This document shows, in pieces, positions 34,931-43,147 of a DNA stretch of 43,147 nucleotides. The DNA is taken from the NCBI RefSeq assembly GCF_000300535.1, contig NZ_AMSH01000028.1, forward strand, positions 1 to 43,147, in the 5' to 3' direction. Position 1 is the first letter of the stretch. Every line of letters begins with the position of its first letter. The notes under the pieces are model-generated. The model worked only from the letters and a program-made list of their open reading frames with translations, was not told where the DNA came from and did not search any database. The position numbers and the translations under genes are program-made. This DNA comes from Bacillus xiamenensis (GTDB lineage: Bacteria > Bacillota > Bacilli > Bacillales > Bacillaceae).

Positions 34931-35338
34931 TTACATTTCTTGATCTACTTCAGCCTCAGGTGCTTTTGTATCAAATTGAATGCCCACCACATGAATGTTG
35001 ATTTCATTAATCGTTAAGGCGGTCATGTTTAAAAGGGTTTGACGGATATTTTCTTGAACAGCGGTGGATACCTTTGGAATGGACAGGCCAAACTCAACCA
35101 CACAATACACATCAATTGTGATGACTTCATCAGAGACATCTACTTTTACACCTTTACGGTGATTTTTCTTACCAAAGCGTTCTGCCACATCAGCAGCGAA
35201 GTTGCCGCGCATTTCCGCAATTCCCTCAACCTCTGAAGCAGCAATCCCAGCGATGACTTCAATCACTTCTGGCGCAATTTGCACTTTTCCCAATTGATCT
35301 TCATCAAGGTTCATTTCAAGCAAATTGTTTTCTGACAC
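34931..35338 (-). CDS. yqhY: Asp23/Gls24-family protein YqhY
   Basis: The roughly 135-residue DUF322 protein has the family core GKVQIAPEVIEVIAGIAASEVEGIAEM and ...TVQENIRQTLLNMTALTINEINIHVVGI-like end. In B. subtilis YqhY is linked to the control of acetyl-CoA carboxylase, and its loss selects suppressors in acc genes; that is orthologue knowledge. The frame opens at ATG 35344, 3 nt after GGAGG. GTG at 35338 has a 9-nt gap and gives MSENNLLEM, so I prefer it. It is the last gene of the accB operon, 25 bp after accC. Confidence 0.9.
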   Translation of the reverse strand: MSENNLLEMNLDEDQLGKVQIAPEVIEVIAGIAASEVEGIAEMRGNFAADVAERFGKKNHRKGVKVDVSDEVITIDVYCVVEFGLSIPKVSTAVQENIRQTLLNMTALTINEINIHVVGIQFDTKAPEAEVDQEM

Positions 35339-35363
35339 GATCATTCACCTCCGAAAGCTGTTA

Positions 35364-36713
35364 TTATTTCATAATTTGATACGTTTCTAAAAACTTCGTA
35401 TTAAAATTACCGCTCACAAATGTTTCATGCTCAAGCAATCTAAGGTGGAATGGAATGGTTGTGTAGACTCCTTCAATGACGAATTCTTGAAGCGCACGTT
35501 TCATTTTTGCAATCGCTTCTTCTCTCGTCTTACCATATGTGATGACTTTTGCAATCATACTATCGTAATATGGCGGAATCACATAACCCGGATAAGCAGC
35601 AGAATCAACACGTACACCTAGTCCGCCTGGCGGAAGATACATTTTAATTTCACCTGCAGAAGGCATGAAGTTTTTCTCTGGGTTCTCTGCATTAATACGG
35701 CATTCGATTGCCCAGCCTTCATATACGACATCCTCTTGAGTAAGAGAAAGCTTTTCACCTGATGCAACCATGATCTGTTCTTTGATCAAGTCAACACCTG
35801 TGACCATTTCCGTAACAGGATGCTCTACTTGGATACGGGTATTCATTTCCATGAAGTAAAATTTCTCTTCATTATAATCATAAATGAATTCGACCGTTCC
35901 AGCCCCTGTGTATTCAACAGCTTCTGCTGCTTTCACAGCTGCTTCTCCCATTTGCTCACGAATATCTGCATTCAGTGCTGGTGATGGTGTTTCTTCAAGA
36001 AGCTTCTGCATTCTTCTTTGAATGGAGCAATCACGCTCACCTAAATGAATCGTATTCCCATGCTGATCAGCAAGCACCTGGATTTCCACGTGTCTAAAGT
36101 CTTCAATGAATTTCTCCAAATAAACACCTGGGTTACCAAAGTTCTGCGCTGCTTCTTGCTGCGTGATTTTGACACCGTTGATGAGCTCTTCTTCTGTACG
36201 AGCTACACGAATACCTTTACCGCCGCCGCCTGCAGTTGCTTTGATAATAACAGGATACCCAATACTTGCTGCGGTTGAAACGGCATCATCAAGGTCTTTT
36301 ACAATTCCTTGAGAACCAGGGACAATTGGTACGCCTGCCTGCTTCATTGTTTCTCTTGCCACATCTTTTGTTCCCATTTTGGAAATCGCTGATGCAGTTG
36401 GTCCAACAAAAATGACATTACATTCTTCGCAAAGCTCTGCAAAATCTGCATTTTCAGCAAGGAATCCGTATCCTGGATGAATGGCATCTGTACCTGTCAG
36501 CTTTGCAACACTGACAATATTTGTCACATTTAAATAACTATCTTTTGAAGCAGTCGGTCCGATGCAATATGCTTCATCAGCCATTTGAACATGCAGCGCA
36601 TCTCGATCCGCTTCAGAAAATACCGCAACGGTTTCAATTCCAAGCTCTTTACAAGCGCGGATGATTCTAACTGCGATTTCTCCTCTGTTTGCAATTAATA
36701 GCTTTTTAATCAT
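35364..36713 (-). CDS. accC: Biotin carboxylase subunit of acetyl-CoA carboxylase AccC
   Basis: The 449-residue ATP-grasp enzyme has the N-terminal [35 protein letters not shown], the glycine-rich ATP loop [28 protein letters not shown] with the catalytic residues, and the C-terminal biotin carboxylase domain. It carboxylates biotin on AccB for malonyl-CoA synthesis. It lies 11 bp after accB. Confidence 0.97.
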   Translation of the reverse strand: MIKKLLIANRGEIAVRIIRACKELGIETVAVFSEADRDALHVQMADEAYCIGPTASKDSYLNVTNIVSVAKLTGTDAIHPGYGFLAENADFAELCEECNVIFVGPTASAISKMGTKDVARETMKQAGVPIVPGSQGIVKDLDDAVSTAASIGYPVIIKATAGGGGKGIRVARTEEELINGVKITQQEAAQNFGNPGVYLEKFIEDFRHVEIQVLADQHGNTIHLGERDCSIQRRMQKLLEETPSPALNADIREQMGEAAVKAAEAVEYTGAGTVEFIYDYNEEKFYFMEMNTRIQVEHPVTEMVTGVDLIKEQIMVASGEKLSLTQEDVVYEGWAIECRINAENPEKNFMPSAGEIKMYLPPGGLGVRVDSAAYPGYVIPPYYDSMIAKVITYGKTREEAIAKMKRALQEFVIEGVYTTIPFHLRLLEHETFVSGNFNTKFLETYQIMK

Positions 36714-36724
36714 GATCGTACTCC

Positions 36725-37207
36725 TTACTCTGCTTTCACTAGAAAGAGGGGTTGTCCGAATTCTACAAGCTGACCGTTTTCAGCTAATACTTCGACGATT
36801 TCACCTTTTACTTCTGCTTCGATTTCATTAAACAGTTTCATCGCTTCAACGATACATACAACTGAGTCTTCCTTCACCTTAGAACCTGTTGTCACGTAAG
36901 GATCTGCTTCTGGTGAAGAAGAAGCATAAAATGTGCCAACCATTGGGGATGTGATTTTATGCAGATTTTCAGACGCAACTGCCTCTTGTGCAGGGACTTC
37001 GGTCTGAGCTGGAGCTTGTGCTTTCGGAGCTTGTTGAGCTGGAGCTGCTTGGACAGGAGCCACTGGTGCTTGTGCCGCAACTTGCTGAACGACTTCTTTA
37101 TTTTTTTTCAGTTTGATTGTTGCACCTTCATTTTCGTACGTAAATTCATCAATTGTAGATTCGTCAATTAATTTAATCAGTTCATGAATTTCTTCAATTT
37201 TTAACAT
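36725..37207 (-). CDS. accB: Biotin carboxyl carrier protein AccB
   Basis: The 160-residue product has an N-terminal helix, an Ala/Pro/Gln-rich hinge (about 45-78) and a C-terminal biotinyl domain. The biotinylated lysine is in VEAMKLFNE (K124), surrounded by the family thumb residues. It shuttles carboxyl groups between AccC and AccDA. AGGGGTG precedes ATG 37207. The leader contains TTAGTACTAG, only half of a FapR-type site, so FapR control is not supported. Confidence 0.96.
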   Translation of the reverse strand: MLKIEEIHELIKLIDESTIDEFTYENEGATIKLKKNKEVVQQVAAQAPVAPVQAAPAQQAPKAQAPAQTEVPAQEAVASENLHKITSPMVGTFYASSSPEADPYVTTGSKVKEDSVVCIVEAMKLFNEIEAEVKGEIVEVLAENGQLVEFGQPLFLVKAE

Positions 37208-37361
37208 GGATTTGCACCCCTATGTATGGATTTATCTTTTTTTATAGGCTAGTACTAAAACTACATACTATAACCATCTTACAGGAGGATTTCGTTGAAT
37301 TCAACTACTATTGTGATGAAACGCTCCATTCAGGCATCTTAAAAAGGCCGCCAAACCGCAT

Positions 37362-37388
37362 AAAAAACGCCCTTTTCAGCAAAGGGCG
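37362..37388 (-). terminator. Terminator of the spoIIIA operon
   Basis: Perfect stem CGCCCTTT (37368-37375) and AAAGGGCG (37381-37388), 5-nt loop, then TTTTTTA on the minus strand, 12 bp after the spoIIIAH stop codon. Confidence 0.88.
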
Positions 37389-37400
37389 CTGGTTCATTTT

Positions 37401-38024
37401 TTATTGATTCGATGGCTCAAAAGTGACGGCTACGTTATCAAGCCCCCTCATTTCCTTTGTGACCAAATCAATAATATCTGCTGCTTGGGACTTTGATTTT
37501 TTATCAGAACGAACCGTGATGCTCACTTTATCGCCTTCAGCACTCACAAGAGCATCTTTATATCCTTTTGTTTTAATTAATGTCTCCAGCTGACGCTCTG
37601 TTCCTTCTGCCTCACTAAGAGCTGTCATTTGATCATACGCTTCACTTTTTTCTTGCGCTGTTGCATCATCACTAGACACGATTTCGTTAAATTCTTCGCG
37701 CTGCTTGCTGCGCTTATCTTCTAGTTCTAGTCTGTATGTTGTGAAAAGCTCATCGTCTGTCTGCTCTGAAACAGCCTTTCCTTCTTCACCACTTGTTTCA
37801 ACATCTTCTTGTTTGGCATTTGTTTCTTTGTCAGTTGACTTGTCACCTGCGCCTTTTTCCGTTCCTTTTTCTGTTTCAGTCTTTTTCTCTTCCATTCCTT
37901 TTGATTTCGTATCTTCTACTGTCACTGCATTCTCACCTTGTGGGGACATGATATAGTACACACTTAATACGACAACTAAACTTAGCATCGTTAATAGCCA
38001 AACCGTTTGTTTTTTTAACATCAT
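37401..38024 (-). CDS. spoIIIAH: Stage III sporulation protein AH (SpoIIIQ-SpoIIIAH channel ring)
   Basis: The 207-residue product has one N-terminal membrane helix (about 7-27), a highly charged Lys/Glu-rich linker (about 35-95) and a YscJ/FliF-like ring-building domain in the C-terminal half, ending DNVAVTFEPSNQ. It sits in the mother-cell membrane and binds SpoIIQ from the forespore to span the two membranes. Its ATG at 38024 overlaps the stop of spoIIIAG by 4 bp. The charged linker is unusually rich in short EK/ET repeats. Confidence 0.95.
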   Translation of the reverse strand: MMLKKQTVWLLTMLSLVVVLSVYYIMSPQGENAVTVEDTKSKGMEEKKTETEKGTEKGAGDKSTDKETNAKQEDVETSGEEGKAVSEQTDDELFTTYRLELEDKRSKQREEFNEIVSSDDATAQEKSEAYDQMTALSEAEGTERQLETLIKTKGYKDALVSAEGDKVSITVRSDKKSKSQAADIIDLVTKEMRGLDNVAVTFEPSNQ

Positions 38025-38692
38025 TCCGAATCCTCCTTGATTTTTTTAGGGGCAACAGCCACTCTATGGCTCGGTACATCAAGCACTCGTGTAACCGCTT
38101 CAATGATGGTTTTCTTTATTTGAACGTTGTCTACTCCTTGAGCAACAACGAGAACACCTCGAATTTCAGGCTTTTTCGTTTGGACAACAACAGGTGTTTC
38201 TTCATTGCCGTTTTTGATGATGACGATCTCTTCTTCCTTTGTTTGATCCGTCACACTTCGCACGCCGCCTTCTTTATCTGTTTCCTCTGTCGTTGTGCTT
38301 TTATTGGATTTGTTTTTTTCAAAAACTTTTAAAGACGTCGCATCTACATTGACCACAATGGACACATCTTCAACACCAATGATCGTCTCTAAAATTTCTT
38401 TCAACTGATTTTCGTACTCTTGCTCAACATCCTCAATTGAGTTTTTCTCCTTGCTTGACGACGCTGGTTTGAACACCGTCTGCTCCTCTGAAGATGTTTT
38501 TTTAGATGCTGGAACAGCAGCCTGTTGTTTGCTTGATGGTGGTGAGAGAATCTGGCTGACTAACATGAACGACACGCCGATAATGAATACAAGCAGCAAG
38601 TAATGATGCTTCGTTAATTTTGGTTTTCCTTCACCTTTTTCAGGTGGTTGGAACAATGATTTCAGCTTTTGTTTCCAGTCCTTGTTATTCAT
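38021..38692 (-). CDS. spoIIIAG: Stage III sporulation protein AG
   Basis: The 223-residue product has a short cytosolic head, one membrane helix (about 31-50; HYLLLVFIIGVSFML) and an extracellular ring-building domain of the type that stacks into a large secretion-like channel. The linker is Ser/Lys-rich. The frame extends to TTG 38716, but that codon precedes the ribosome site GGGAGGTG. ATG at 38692 gives the MNNKDWKQ start that fits the family. It overlaps spoIIIAF by 8 bp. Confidence 0.93.
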   Translation of the reverse strand: MNNKDWKQKLKSLFQPPEKGEGKPKLTKHHYLLLVFIIGVSFMLVSQILSPPSSKQQAAVPASKKTSSEEQTVFKPASSSKEKNSIEDVEQEYENQLKEILETIIGVEDVSIVVNVDATSLKVFEKNKSNKSTTTEETDKEGGVRSVTDQTKEEEIVIIKNGNEETPVVVQTKKPEIRGVLVVAQGVDNVQIKKTIIEAVTRVLDVPSHRVAVAPKKIKEDSE

Positions 38693-39317
38693 GATCTGCT
38701 GCGTCACCTCCCTCAATGTTCAGCGCAATATGTTCAGGACTTGTATTCCATACATCCGCAAGCGTCTCTTTTACTCTCGCCATCTCTTTTGGTGACGATC
38801 CAGCGCTTTCCTCCTTTTGCCTGGAGAGATCAATGTCGACCTTTGCCACCGTTTCTACAGCATCACCTGTGAGCGGGGAGAGGACTGCTTTGATGCGGAA
38901 TTGATCTACCTCCATGTTCTGATCAAGGTGCTCTTCATCTGCCAACACTTCTACGTGTTTCATTTCATAGCTCTCCTTCTCCAGTGGCTCTTTTGCGCTT
39001 TTTTCTAGTTGGACAGCCATTTGCTTTAAAATATATGCACGCTGTGAGGCTTGTATTTCTTTTTTTTCTAAATTCATCTGATTTTTTATTTCTTCTGATT
39101 GCGCTTCTTCCTTTCCCTTCATTAATTCCGAGAAAATTTGGTCAGGATTGGCACGAAATAAAGCAAAGATCGGATTAAGCATCACAACGATCAGCAGTAG
39201 GCTGACGACCATTTTTGCATATTTCTGCATGCTTGAATTAGGAAGCAAAAGATCAATCACAATAGCAAATAAAATAAATAGGATAATACTTGTGATCCAT
39301 TCTGTGAGAAAACTCAA
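38685..39317 (-). CDS. spoIIIAF: Stage III sporulation protein AF
   Basis: The 210-residue product has two membrane helices near the N-terminus (about 5-25 and 33-55) and a soluble C-terminal ring-building-like domain. It is part of the mother-cell side of the feeding-tube complex. The start is TTG at 39317, set by GGAGGGGG upstream. It lies 14 bp after spoIIIAE. Confidence 0.93.
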   Translation of the reverse strand: MSFLTEWITSIILFILFAIVIDLLLPNSSMQKYAKMVVSLLLIVVMLNPIFALFRANPDQIFSELMKGKEEAQSEEIKNQMNLEKKEIQASQRAYILKQMAVQLEKSAKEPLEKESYEMKHVEVLADEEHLDQNMEVDQFRIKAVLSPLTGDAVETVAKVDIDLSRQKEESAGSSPKEMARVKETLADVWNTSPEHIALNIEGGDAADHE

Positions 39318-39331
39318 AAGGTGCCCCCTCC

Positions 39332-40525
39332 TTACTTCATCATCATTGTGAGATTGCCAGCTGTAATGATGACGGTAATACTTAAAAAGAACATCAGTGA
39401 CACAACAGCTAGTGCAGCAAATATATACAGAACACTCTTTGAAATGACATCAAGACAGCTTATAATCGGTCCGCCCCCTAAAGGCTGAAGAATGGCGGCG
39501 GCAAGCTTATAAATAAGGGCGAGCGACAGCACCTTAATCGCCGGAAAAGCCGCAATTGAGATCAATATGGCGACACCAACAAGGCCAACCGTATTTTTAA
39601 GAAGCACTGAGGCGCTGATGACGGTATCTGTCGCATCTGTAAACATCCGGCCGAGAACAGGAATGAAATTTCCTGTAATAAATTTGGCTGTCCGAAGCGC
39701 AATGCCGTCACTGACAGCAGCAGATGCTCCCTGGACGGAAATGACGCCGAGAAAAACGGTGAGAAAAACAGCAAGTCCGCCAATCGCCACATTTCTTAAC
39801 AGCTGAGCCAGCTGGGTGACCTTGTATTGTTCCGTCAGCGTGCTGACAATGCTCAATATGGCGGATAAAAAGATGAGCGGAAGAACGACATACTGAATAA
39901 AAATGCCGCTCGTGTTCATTAAAAATAAAATCACAGGATGAAAGAATCCGGCAGAAACAATTCCGCCTGATGAAGCAATGAGCGCTAATAAAAGAGGAAT
40001 AAGAGCAAGAATAAAACTGCTCATCGTTTGAATCGCTTCTGTTGCATAAGAAATGGCGACATGAAAACTGTTTAATGCAATAATGATGAGCACCATATAA
40101 ACAAGAGCGTATGCGACTTTACTGACAGTGCTTTGCTCAAAAGCGTTTTGTAAAAGCTGCAAAAGCGAACAAAAGATGGTGAGTAAAATCAATGTGCCTA
40201 GAAGCTTTCCATTGGCAATGACCTCATGAAAAAGATAATGAACAAATGCCTTCAGCCACGTTTGGGGAGACAACTCTTTATCGCCATCAATCATTTCCTT
40301 CACTGTGCCTTTTTGGCTTTCAGGGAGAAAGCCGCCATACTCGTCCAATATGCTTTCCCAAAAGTCATTGATGGAATGAAGCTCTAATGCATCAGCCTGT
40401 CCACTCGCCGCTTCTTCTGCGGCCGGTTCTTCACTTGATAAAGGCTCATTTTCTTCTGCATTTGCATACGGAACCATCATCCAAAAGAACATGATAAGCC
40501 CCGCCACAGCCATCACCCGTTTCAT
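39332..40525 (-). CDS. spoIIIAE: Stage III sporulation protein AE
   Basis: The 397-residue polytopic membrane protein has an N-terminal signal-like helix ending ANAEE, an acidic external segment (about 27-80) and about six to seven transmembrane helices. It probably forms the export gate in the mother-cell membrane. The frame opens at GTG 40534, but that codon is part of the ribosome site AGAGGTG; ATG 40525 eight bases later is the better start. It lies 19 bp after spoIIIAD. Confidence 0.93.
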   Translation of the reverse strand: MKRVMAVAGLIMFFWMMVPYANAEENEPLSSEEPAAEEAASGQADALELHSINDFWESILDEYGGFLPESQKGTVKEMIDGDKELSPQTWLKAFVHYLFHEVIANGKLLGTLILLTIFCSLLQLLQNAFEQSTVSKVAYALVYMVLIIIALNSFHVAISYATEAIQTMSSFILALIPLLLALIASSGGIVSAGFFHPVILFLMNTSGIFIQYVVLPLIFLSAILSIVSTLTEQYKVTQLAQLLRNVAIGGLAVFLTVFLGVISVQGASAAVSDGIALRTAKFITGNFIPVLGRMFTDATDTVISASVLLKNTVGLVGVAILISIAAFPAIKVLSLALIYKLAAAILQPLGGGPIISCLDVISKSVLYIFAALAVVSLMFFLSITVIITAGNLTMMMK

Positions 40526-40544
40526 TAACATCACCTCTTTTCAA

Positions 40545-40946
40545 TCAAGTCATGGACGGGATCATGCCTAAAATGGTCTCAATGATGACCGTTAAAATCG
40601 GGACCGCCATGACCAAGATGAGAATCTTGCCGCCAAGCTCTATTTTCGAAGCAATGGCGCCTTGTCCTGCATCTTTTGTGAGCTGGGCGCCAAATTCTGC
40701 AATATAGGCAATTCCGATGATTTTCAAAATGGTTTCAACGTACTTCATATTGACACCGGCACTTGCCGCAATTTTTTCAATCATGGAGATAATGGCATAG
40801 ATTTGATCGATTAAATAAAGAAAAATCACACACCCTGTAAACACAACAAGCATAAAGGCGAAGGTTGGCTTTTGTTCTTTGACGATTAAAGCTAGAAAAG
40901 TAGCAATTAAACCAAGGCCAACAATTTGAATGATTTCGATTTGTAA
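40545..40946 (-). CDS. spoIIIAD: Stage III sporulation protein AD, non-standard start codon
   Basis: The 133-residue membrane protein has four hydrophobic helices and the conserved end LAKDAGQGAIASKIELGGKILI-type sequence and GMIPSM. Homology starts at QIEIIQIVGLGLIATFLALIVKEQ, but no ATG, GTG, TTG or CTG exists in frame between the upstream stop and the ATG at 40853. Starting at 40853 would remove the first helix. The codon aligned with Met1 of B. subtilis is TTA (40944-40946). GGGGAGG is 2 nt from it and 8 nt from an ATC (40938-40940). Either a rare start codon is used, or the base is a TTG-to-TTA change or sequencing error. The gene is 8 bp after spoIIIAC. Confidence 0.85.
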   Translation of the reverse strand, partial: LQIEIIQIVGLGLIATFLALIVKEQKPTFAFMLVVFTGCVIFLYLIDQIYAIISMIEKIAASAGVNMKYVETILKIIGIAYIAEFGAQLTKDAGQGAIASKIELGGKILILVMAVPILTVIIETILGMIPSMT

Positions 40947-40954
40947 GCCCTCCC

Positions 40955-41161
40955 CTATCCTTGAAATAGAAATACGGCTTTAATCTTCTTAAACAAATCA
41001 TCTACAATGGTTGCCACCATAAATAAAATGTAGATAAACCCAAGCAGTGTCACCCACTGAGCGTACTCTTTTTTCCCCATTTGATCCAAAATCGTATGAA
41101 GAAAGGCCACGACGATGCCTACTCCTGCGATTTGGAAAATGACGTTTACATCAACGCCCAT
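40955..41161 (-). CDS. spoIIIAC: Stage III sporulation protein AC
   Basis: The 68-residue membrane protein has two helices (about 8-25 and 38-57) and the conserved DQMGKKEYAQWVTLLGF between them. It resembles the first half of SpoIIIAD and is thought to form part of the membrane base of the channel. AAGGGAG precedes ATG 41161. Confidence 0.95.
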   Translation of the reverse strand: MGVDVNVIFQIAGVGIVVAFLHTILDQMGKKEYAQWVTLLGFIYILFMVATIVDDLFKKIKAVFLFQG

Positions 41162-41180
41162 GCTCTCGACTCCCTTCTTC

Positions 41181-41696
41181 TCACATCAATAACAGAATCA
41201 GTAGTAATCCACTTAAAAATCCAAGACTCCTCACCATTTTTTCATTTTTCGCTTGGGCAACTTCAGCTTCTTTCTCTTCTGATTCCAAATGACCTAACGC
41301 CAGCTTGATATATTTTTGCTGAGCAGTGACATCATGCTGACCAAGAGTTTCTCCAAAATGCTTCAGCGCTTCATATTCGCCTTTTTTCAAAACGGTCTTT
41401 TTCCAAACGTCCTCTAAACTTTCGTTCCATGCATGCCTTGCTGAAAAGGTGCCGGCTTTGAGTTTTTCTGCAAATTGTTCAAATAATCGATTCACAGGTG
41501 GCCCTACTTGCGATGCAATTTGATCAGCGGCTCTAGCTAAAGGTGTTTGACCATACATGATTTCAGCTTCAAGAGATTGGAGAGCAAACCGAAGCTGCCG
41601 AATTTGCTTAGGCCGGTCGCTGTATCGTTTGGCAAACTCAAATCCTCCCCAAGTCGTGGCCGCGACGATGAAAATAGCGCCAATGAGCTTTAGCAT
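41181..41696 (-). CDS. spoIIIAB: Stage III sporulation protein AB
   Basis: The 171-residue product has a hydrophobic helix at each end (about 3-17 and 156-171) with a helical middle containing RPKQIRQLRFALQSLEAEIMYGQTPL, the family signature. Its architecture resembles type II/IV secretion GspF-like proteins, as proposed for the family. It overlaps spoIIIAA by 7 bp. Confidence 0.95.
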   Translation of the reverse strand: MLKLIGAIFIVAATTWGGFEFAKRYSDRPKQIRQLRFALQSLEAEIMYGQTPLARAADQIASQVGPPVNRLFEQFAEKLKAGTFSARHAWNESLEDVWKKTVLKKGEYEALKHFGETLGQHDVTAQQKYIKLALGHLESEEKEAEVAQAKNEKMVRSLGFLSGLLLILLLM

Positions 41697-42613
41697 ACGT
41701 CCACTCCCTGCCTATACTTCATCTCTTGTCCATCTTGGTCATACATCCGACCGATCGTGCCGGGACCATTTTTTCTATTTAATTCAACATACCGATCAAA
41801 TACTCGAAACTGCCATAACGGCTCGAATGATGGCCGTTTATATAGGTCCTCCAGTGAATACCCATGAGCTGAGACGATAATGGTGACTCCAGCATGGATC
41901 GCTTCTAAAAGTGCCTGTACATCCTCACTTTTTCCGATTTCATCTACAATGATGACCTCTGGACTCATGGAACGGATCATCATCATTAACCCTTCAGCTT
42001 TTGGACACGCATCCAGTACATCAATCCGGTGTCCAAAAGAATGCTGCGGCACCCCTCTTATACAACCTGCGATTTCAGATCGTTCATCTACAATCCCTGT
42101 TTTTCTAGGAGAAATGGTTGTTGTTCCTGTACTGACAAGACGTGCTAGATCACGCAGCAATGTCGTTTTCCCGGTTTGCGGCGGACCTATAATCAGTGTG
42201 TTACACCAATGTTTTTCATATAAATAAGGGAGAAACGGCAAAGCAATTCCGATCTTCTCTTTTGCGATGCGAATATTAAATGAAGAAATATCTCTTAAGC
42301 CTTTGACGAATCCATTTTCGACGATGACCTTTCCAGCAAGCCCAACCCGATGTCCGCCAGATATGGTGATATAGCCCTGTTTTAACTCTTCCTCAAGTGT
42401 GTACATGCTGTAATTACTGAGCCTGCCTAATAGCTGAGCCGCATCTTCACCTGTTGTATGATAGGAAAGAAAGCGCGGTTTTCCTCCTTGCATCAATTCA
42501 ACCGGACGATCTGTGCGAATGCGGATTTCTTCTATTTGCGCCCATTCTGCTTCTTTCAGCAGGCTGAGCTCTTGTCCAATCGAATGCGGGAGAATATCCA
42601 ACAAACTCCGCAA
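41690..42613 (-). CDS. spoIIIAA: Stage III sporulation protein AA (ATPase)
   Basis: The 307-residue product is a secretion-type ATPase with Walker A IIGPPQTGKTTLLRDLAR near residue 142 and Walker B EVIIVDEIGKSEDVQAL. It energises the SpoIIIA-SpoIIQ channel from the mother-cell cytosol. The length equals B. subtilis SpoIIIAA. The start is TTG at 42613, set by AAAAGGAGGGG. It is the first gene of the operon, preceded by a sigma-E promoter. Confidence 0.96.
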   Translation of the reverse strand: MRSLLDILPHSIGQELSLLKEAEWAQIEEIRIRTDRPVELMQGGKPRFLSYHTTGEDAAQLLGRLSNYSMYTLEEELKQGYITISGGHRVGLAGKVIVENGFVKGLRDISSFNIRIAKEKIGIALPFLPYLYEKHWCNTLIIGPPQTGKTTLLRDLARLVSTGTTTISPRKTGIVDERSEIAGCIRGVPQHSFGHRIDVLDACPKAEGLMMMIRSMSPEVIIVDEIGKSEDVQALLEAIHAGVTIIVSAHGYSLEDLYKRPSFEPLWQFRVFDRYVELNRKNGPGTIGRMYDQDGQEMKYRQGVDVC

Positions 42614-42642
42614 CGAATTCCCCTCCTTTTTTTCTTCTCTAA

Positions 42643-42670
42643 AATGTATGATGTGTGGCGTTAATTATGC
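42643..42670 (-). promoter_or_regulatory. Sigma-E promoter of the spoIIIA operon
   Basis: On the minus strand GCATAATT (42663-42670), 12 bp, CATACATT (42643-42650). Both boxes fit the sigma-E consensus (ATA core in -35; CATACA-T in -10). Mother-cell expression of spoIIIA from sigma-E is established in B. subtilis. Confidence 0.8.
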
Positions 42671-42678
42671 CAAGCCAT

Positions 42679-42963
42679 TCACTTATAAATCCCAACAAGA
42701 ATAAACACGACACCCATGAAAATAAACACAAGCTTTGCATAGGATAACTGCCCTGCGATTTGATAGATTCCAATCGTCATGGTGATAATAAAAATGAGCG
42801 GCCCGATGATCGCTAGAATGCTATTGATGACAACCGCTTTACGTACATCATTTGTAAGTAAAATGAGGATGGCGGCCGTCAGTTCAATGGTCGCTGATAA
42901 AAATCTCATGCCTGCCATTGCAGCGACTGACGGGTGTATGCCCGGGAAAAGAAATTGTTTCAT
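42679..42963 (-). CDS. yqhV: DUF2619 membrane protein YqhV
   Basis: The 94-residue protein has three hydrophobic helices (about 12-36, 45-67 and 73-93) and almost no soluble part. Sequence and position next to spoIIIAA match B. subtilis YqhV, function unknown. AAGCTGGAGG precedes ATG 42963. CATATAGT upstream (43 kb side) could be a -10 for a sporulation sigma factor, but no -35 was convincing. Confidence 0.88.
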   Translation of the reverse strand: MKQFLFPGIHPSVAAMAGMRFLSATIELTAAILILLTNDVRKAVVINSILAIIGPLIFIITMTIGIYQIAGQLSYAKLVFIFMGVVFILVGIYK

Positions 42964-43090
42964 ATAGAACCTCCAGCTTTTTTTACACTATATGCTTCAC
43001 TAGCTGGAAGTAGTCTTGTTTTTCAGAAGGAAGAGAGATGAATGAGAGAATAGAGAGAGAAGTGTTTGGAGAGGCGTTATTTTTTCAATA

Positions 43091-43122
43091 AAAAAAGACT
43101 GTAAACTCGAGGTTTACAGTCT
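43091..43122 (-). terminator. Terminator of a gene entering from the right (efp position)
   Basis: Perfect 11-bp stem AGACTGTAAAC (43096-43106) and GTTTACAGTCT (43112-43122), then TTTTTTTATTG on the minus strand. In B. subtilis efp lies upstream of yqhV on this strand, so it likely ends the efp transcript. The repeat copy begins one base after the stem. Confidence 0.8.
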
Positions 43123-43123
43123 C

Positions 43124-43147
43124 AGATTGTTGACAAAGGGCTAAAAT
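43124..43147 (+). repeat. Interspersed 144-bp repeat, copy 3 (first 24 bases)
   Basis: AGATTGTTGACAAAGGG and on to the window end is identical to the start of copy 2. The last 15 bases of the window (43133-43147) equal its first 15 (1-15). The rest of the copy would lie beyond the edge. Confidence 0.8.

Noticed and set aside
37222..37270. FapR operator upstream of accB
   Set aside because: Only TTAGTACTAG is present; the second half of the 17-bp site is missing.
43028..43072. Purine-rich stretch right of yqhV as a coding or repeat feature
   Set aside because: Simple GA-rich intergenic sequence without an open frame, ribosome site-start pair or second copy.
1..43147. Matching 15-base ends as evidence for a circular plasmid or phage
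   Set aside because: The gene content is core chromosome (spo0A, accBC, dxs, recN) and the matching bases are part of an interspersed repeat.

Overview
The window is a 43 kb piece of a Bacillus chromosome. Protein sequences and gene order follow the B. subtilis 168 stretch running from yqhV and spoIIIA through accBC, nusB, dxs, ahrC, recN, spoIVB, spo0A and bkd to yqjE. The divergence level and the few local differences fit the B. pumilus / B. safensis / B. altitudinis group better than B. subtilis itself; this placement is an inference from memory of the orthologues, not a database result. Almost every gene lies on the minus strand. I support 48 protein genes and no rRNA, tRNA or CRISPR array.

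Layout from left to right. Positions 1-129 are the edge copy of an interspersed repeat, followed by a terminator. 200-3695 (minus) is a propionate/methylmalonyl-type operon (epimerase yqjC, carboxyltransferase mmdA/yqjD, peptidase yqjE) ending in an orphan CheW-like gene. 3797-3889 (plus) is a 30-residue membrane miniprotein resembling Prli42. Then come the L,D-transpeptidase yqjB, the membrane protein yqjA, the arginine ABC transporter artPQR with a perfect ARG box, the bacilliredoxin brxB, the lipid-kinase-like bmrU (plus) and a 97-residue membrane protein. 9894-17760 is the complete ptb-bcd-buk-lpdV-bkdAA-bkdAB-bkdB operon for branched-chain amino acid breakdown to branched acyl-CoA, with a textbook sigma-54 promoter and its activator gene bkdR next to it. 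20108-21121 holds yqzF and yqiK.

21241-22448 is a Rap-Phr quorum-sensing cassette directly downstream of spo0A; its 36-residue phr gene overlaps the end of rap. 22905-27686 carries spo0A, spoIVB, recN and ahrC. 27820-27963 is a complete inserted copy of the repeat. 28008-34724 is the nusB-folD-xseA-xseB-ispA-dxs-yqxC cluster (tetrahydrofolate, exonuclease VII, isoprenoid precursors, rRNA methylation). 34931-37207 is accB-accC-yqhY (fatty acid initiation). 37401-42613 is the eight-gene spoIIIA operon under a sigma-E promoter, followed by yqhV. The window ends inside a third repeat copy.

The genes connect in several ways: AhrC encoded here should bind the ARG box of artP; BkdR should activate ptb and probably limit its own gene through a shared 15-bp site; Rap/Phr, Spo0A, SpoIVB and SpoIIIA are successive layers of the sporulation programme. 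The most unusual structure is the 144-bp repeat. It is flanked in its complete copy by 12-bp direct repeats, in two copies starts one base after a terminator hairpin, and marks both ends of the window. Other points of interest are the Rap with a replaced catalytic glutamine, the Prli42-like gene, and a spoIIIAD with no standard start codon.
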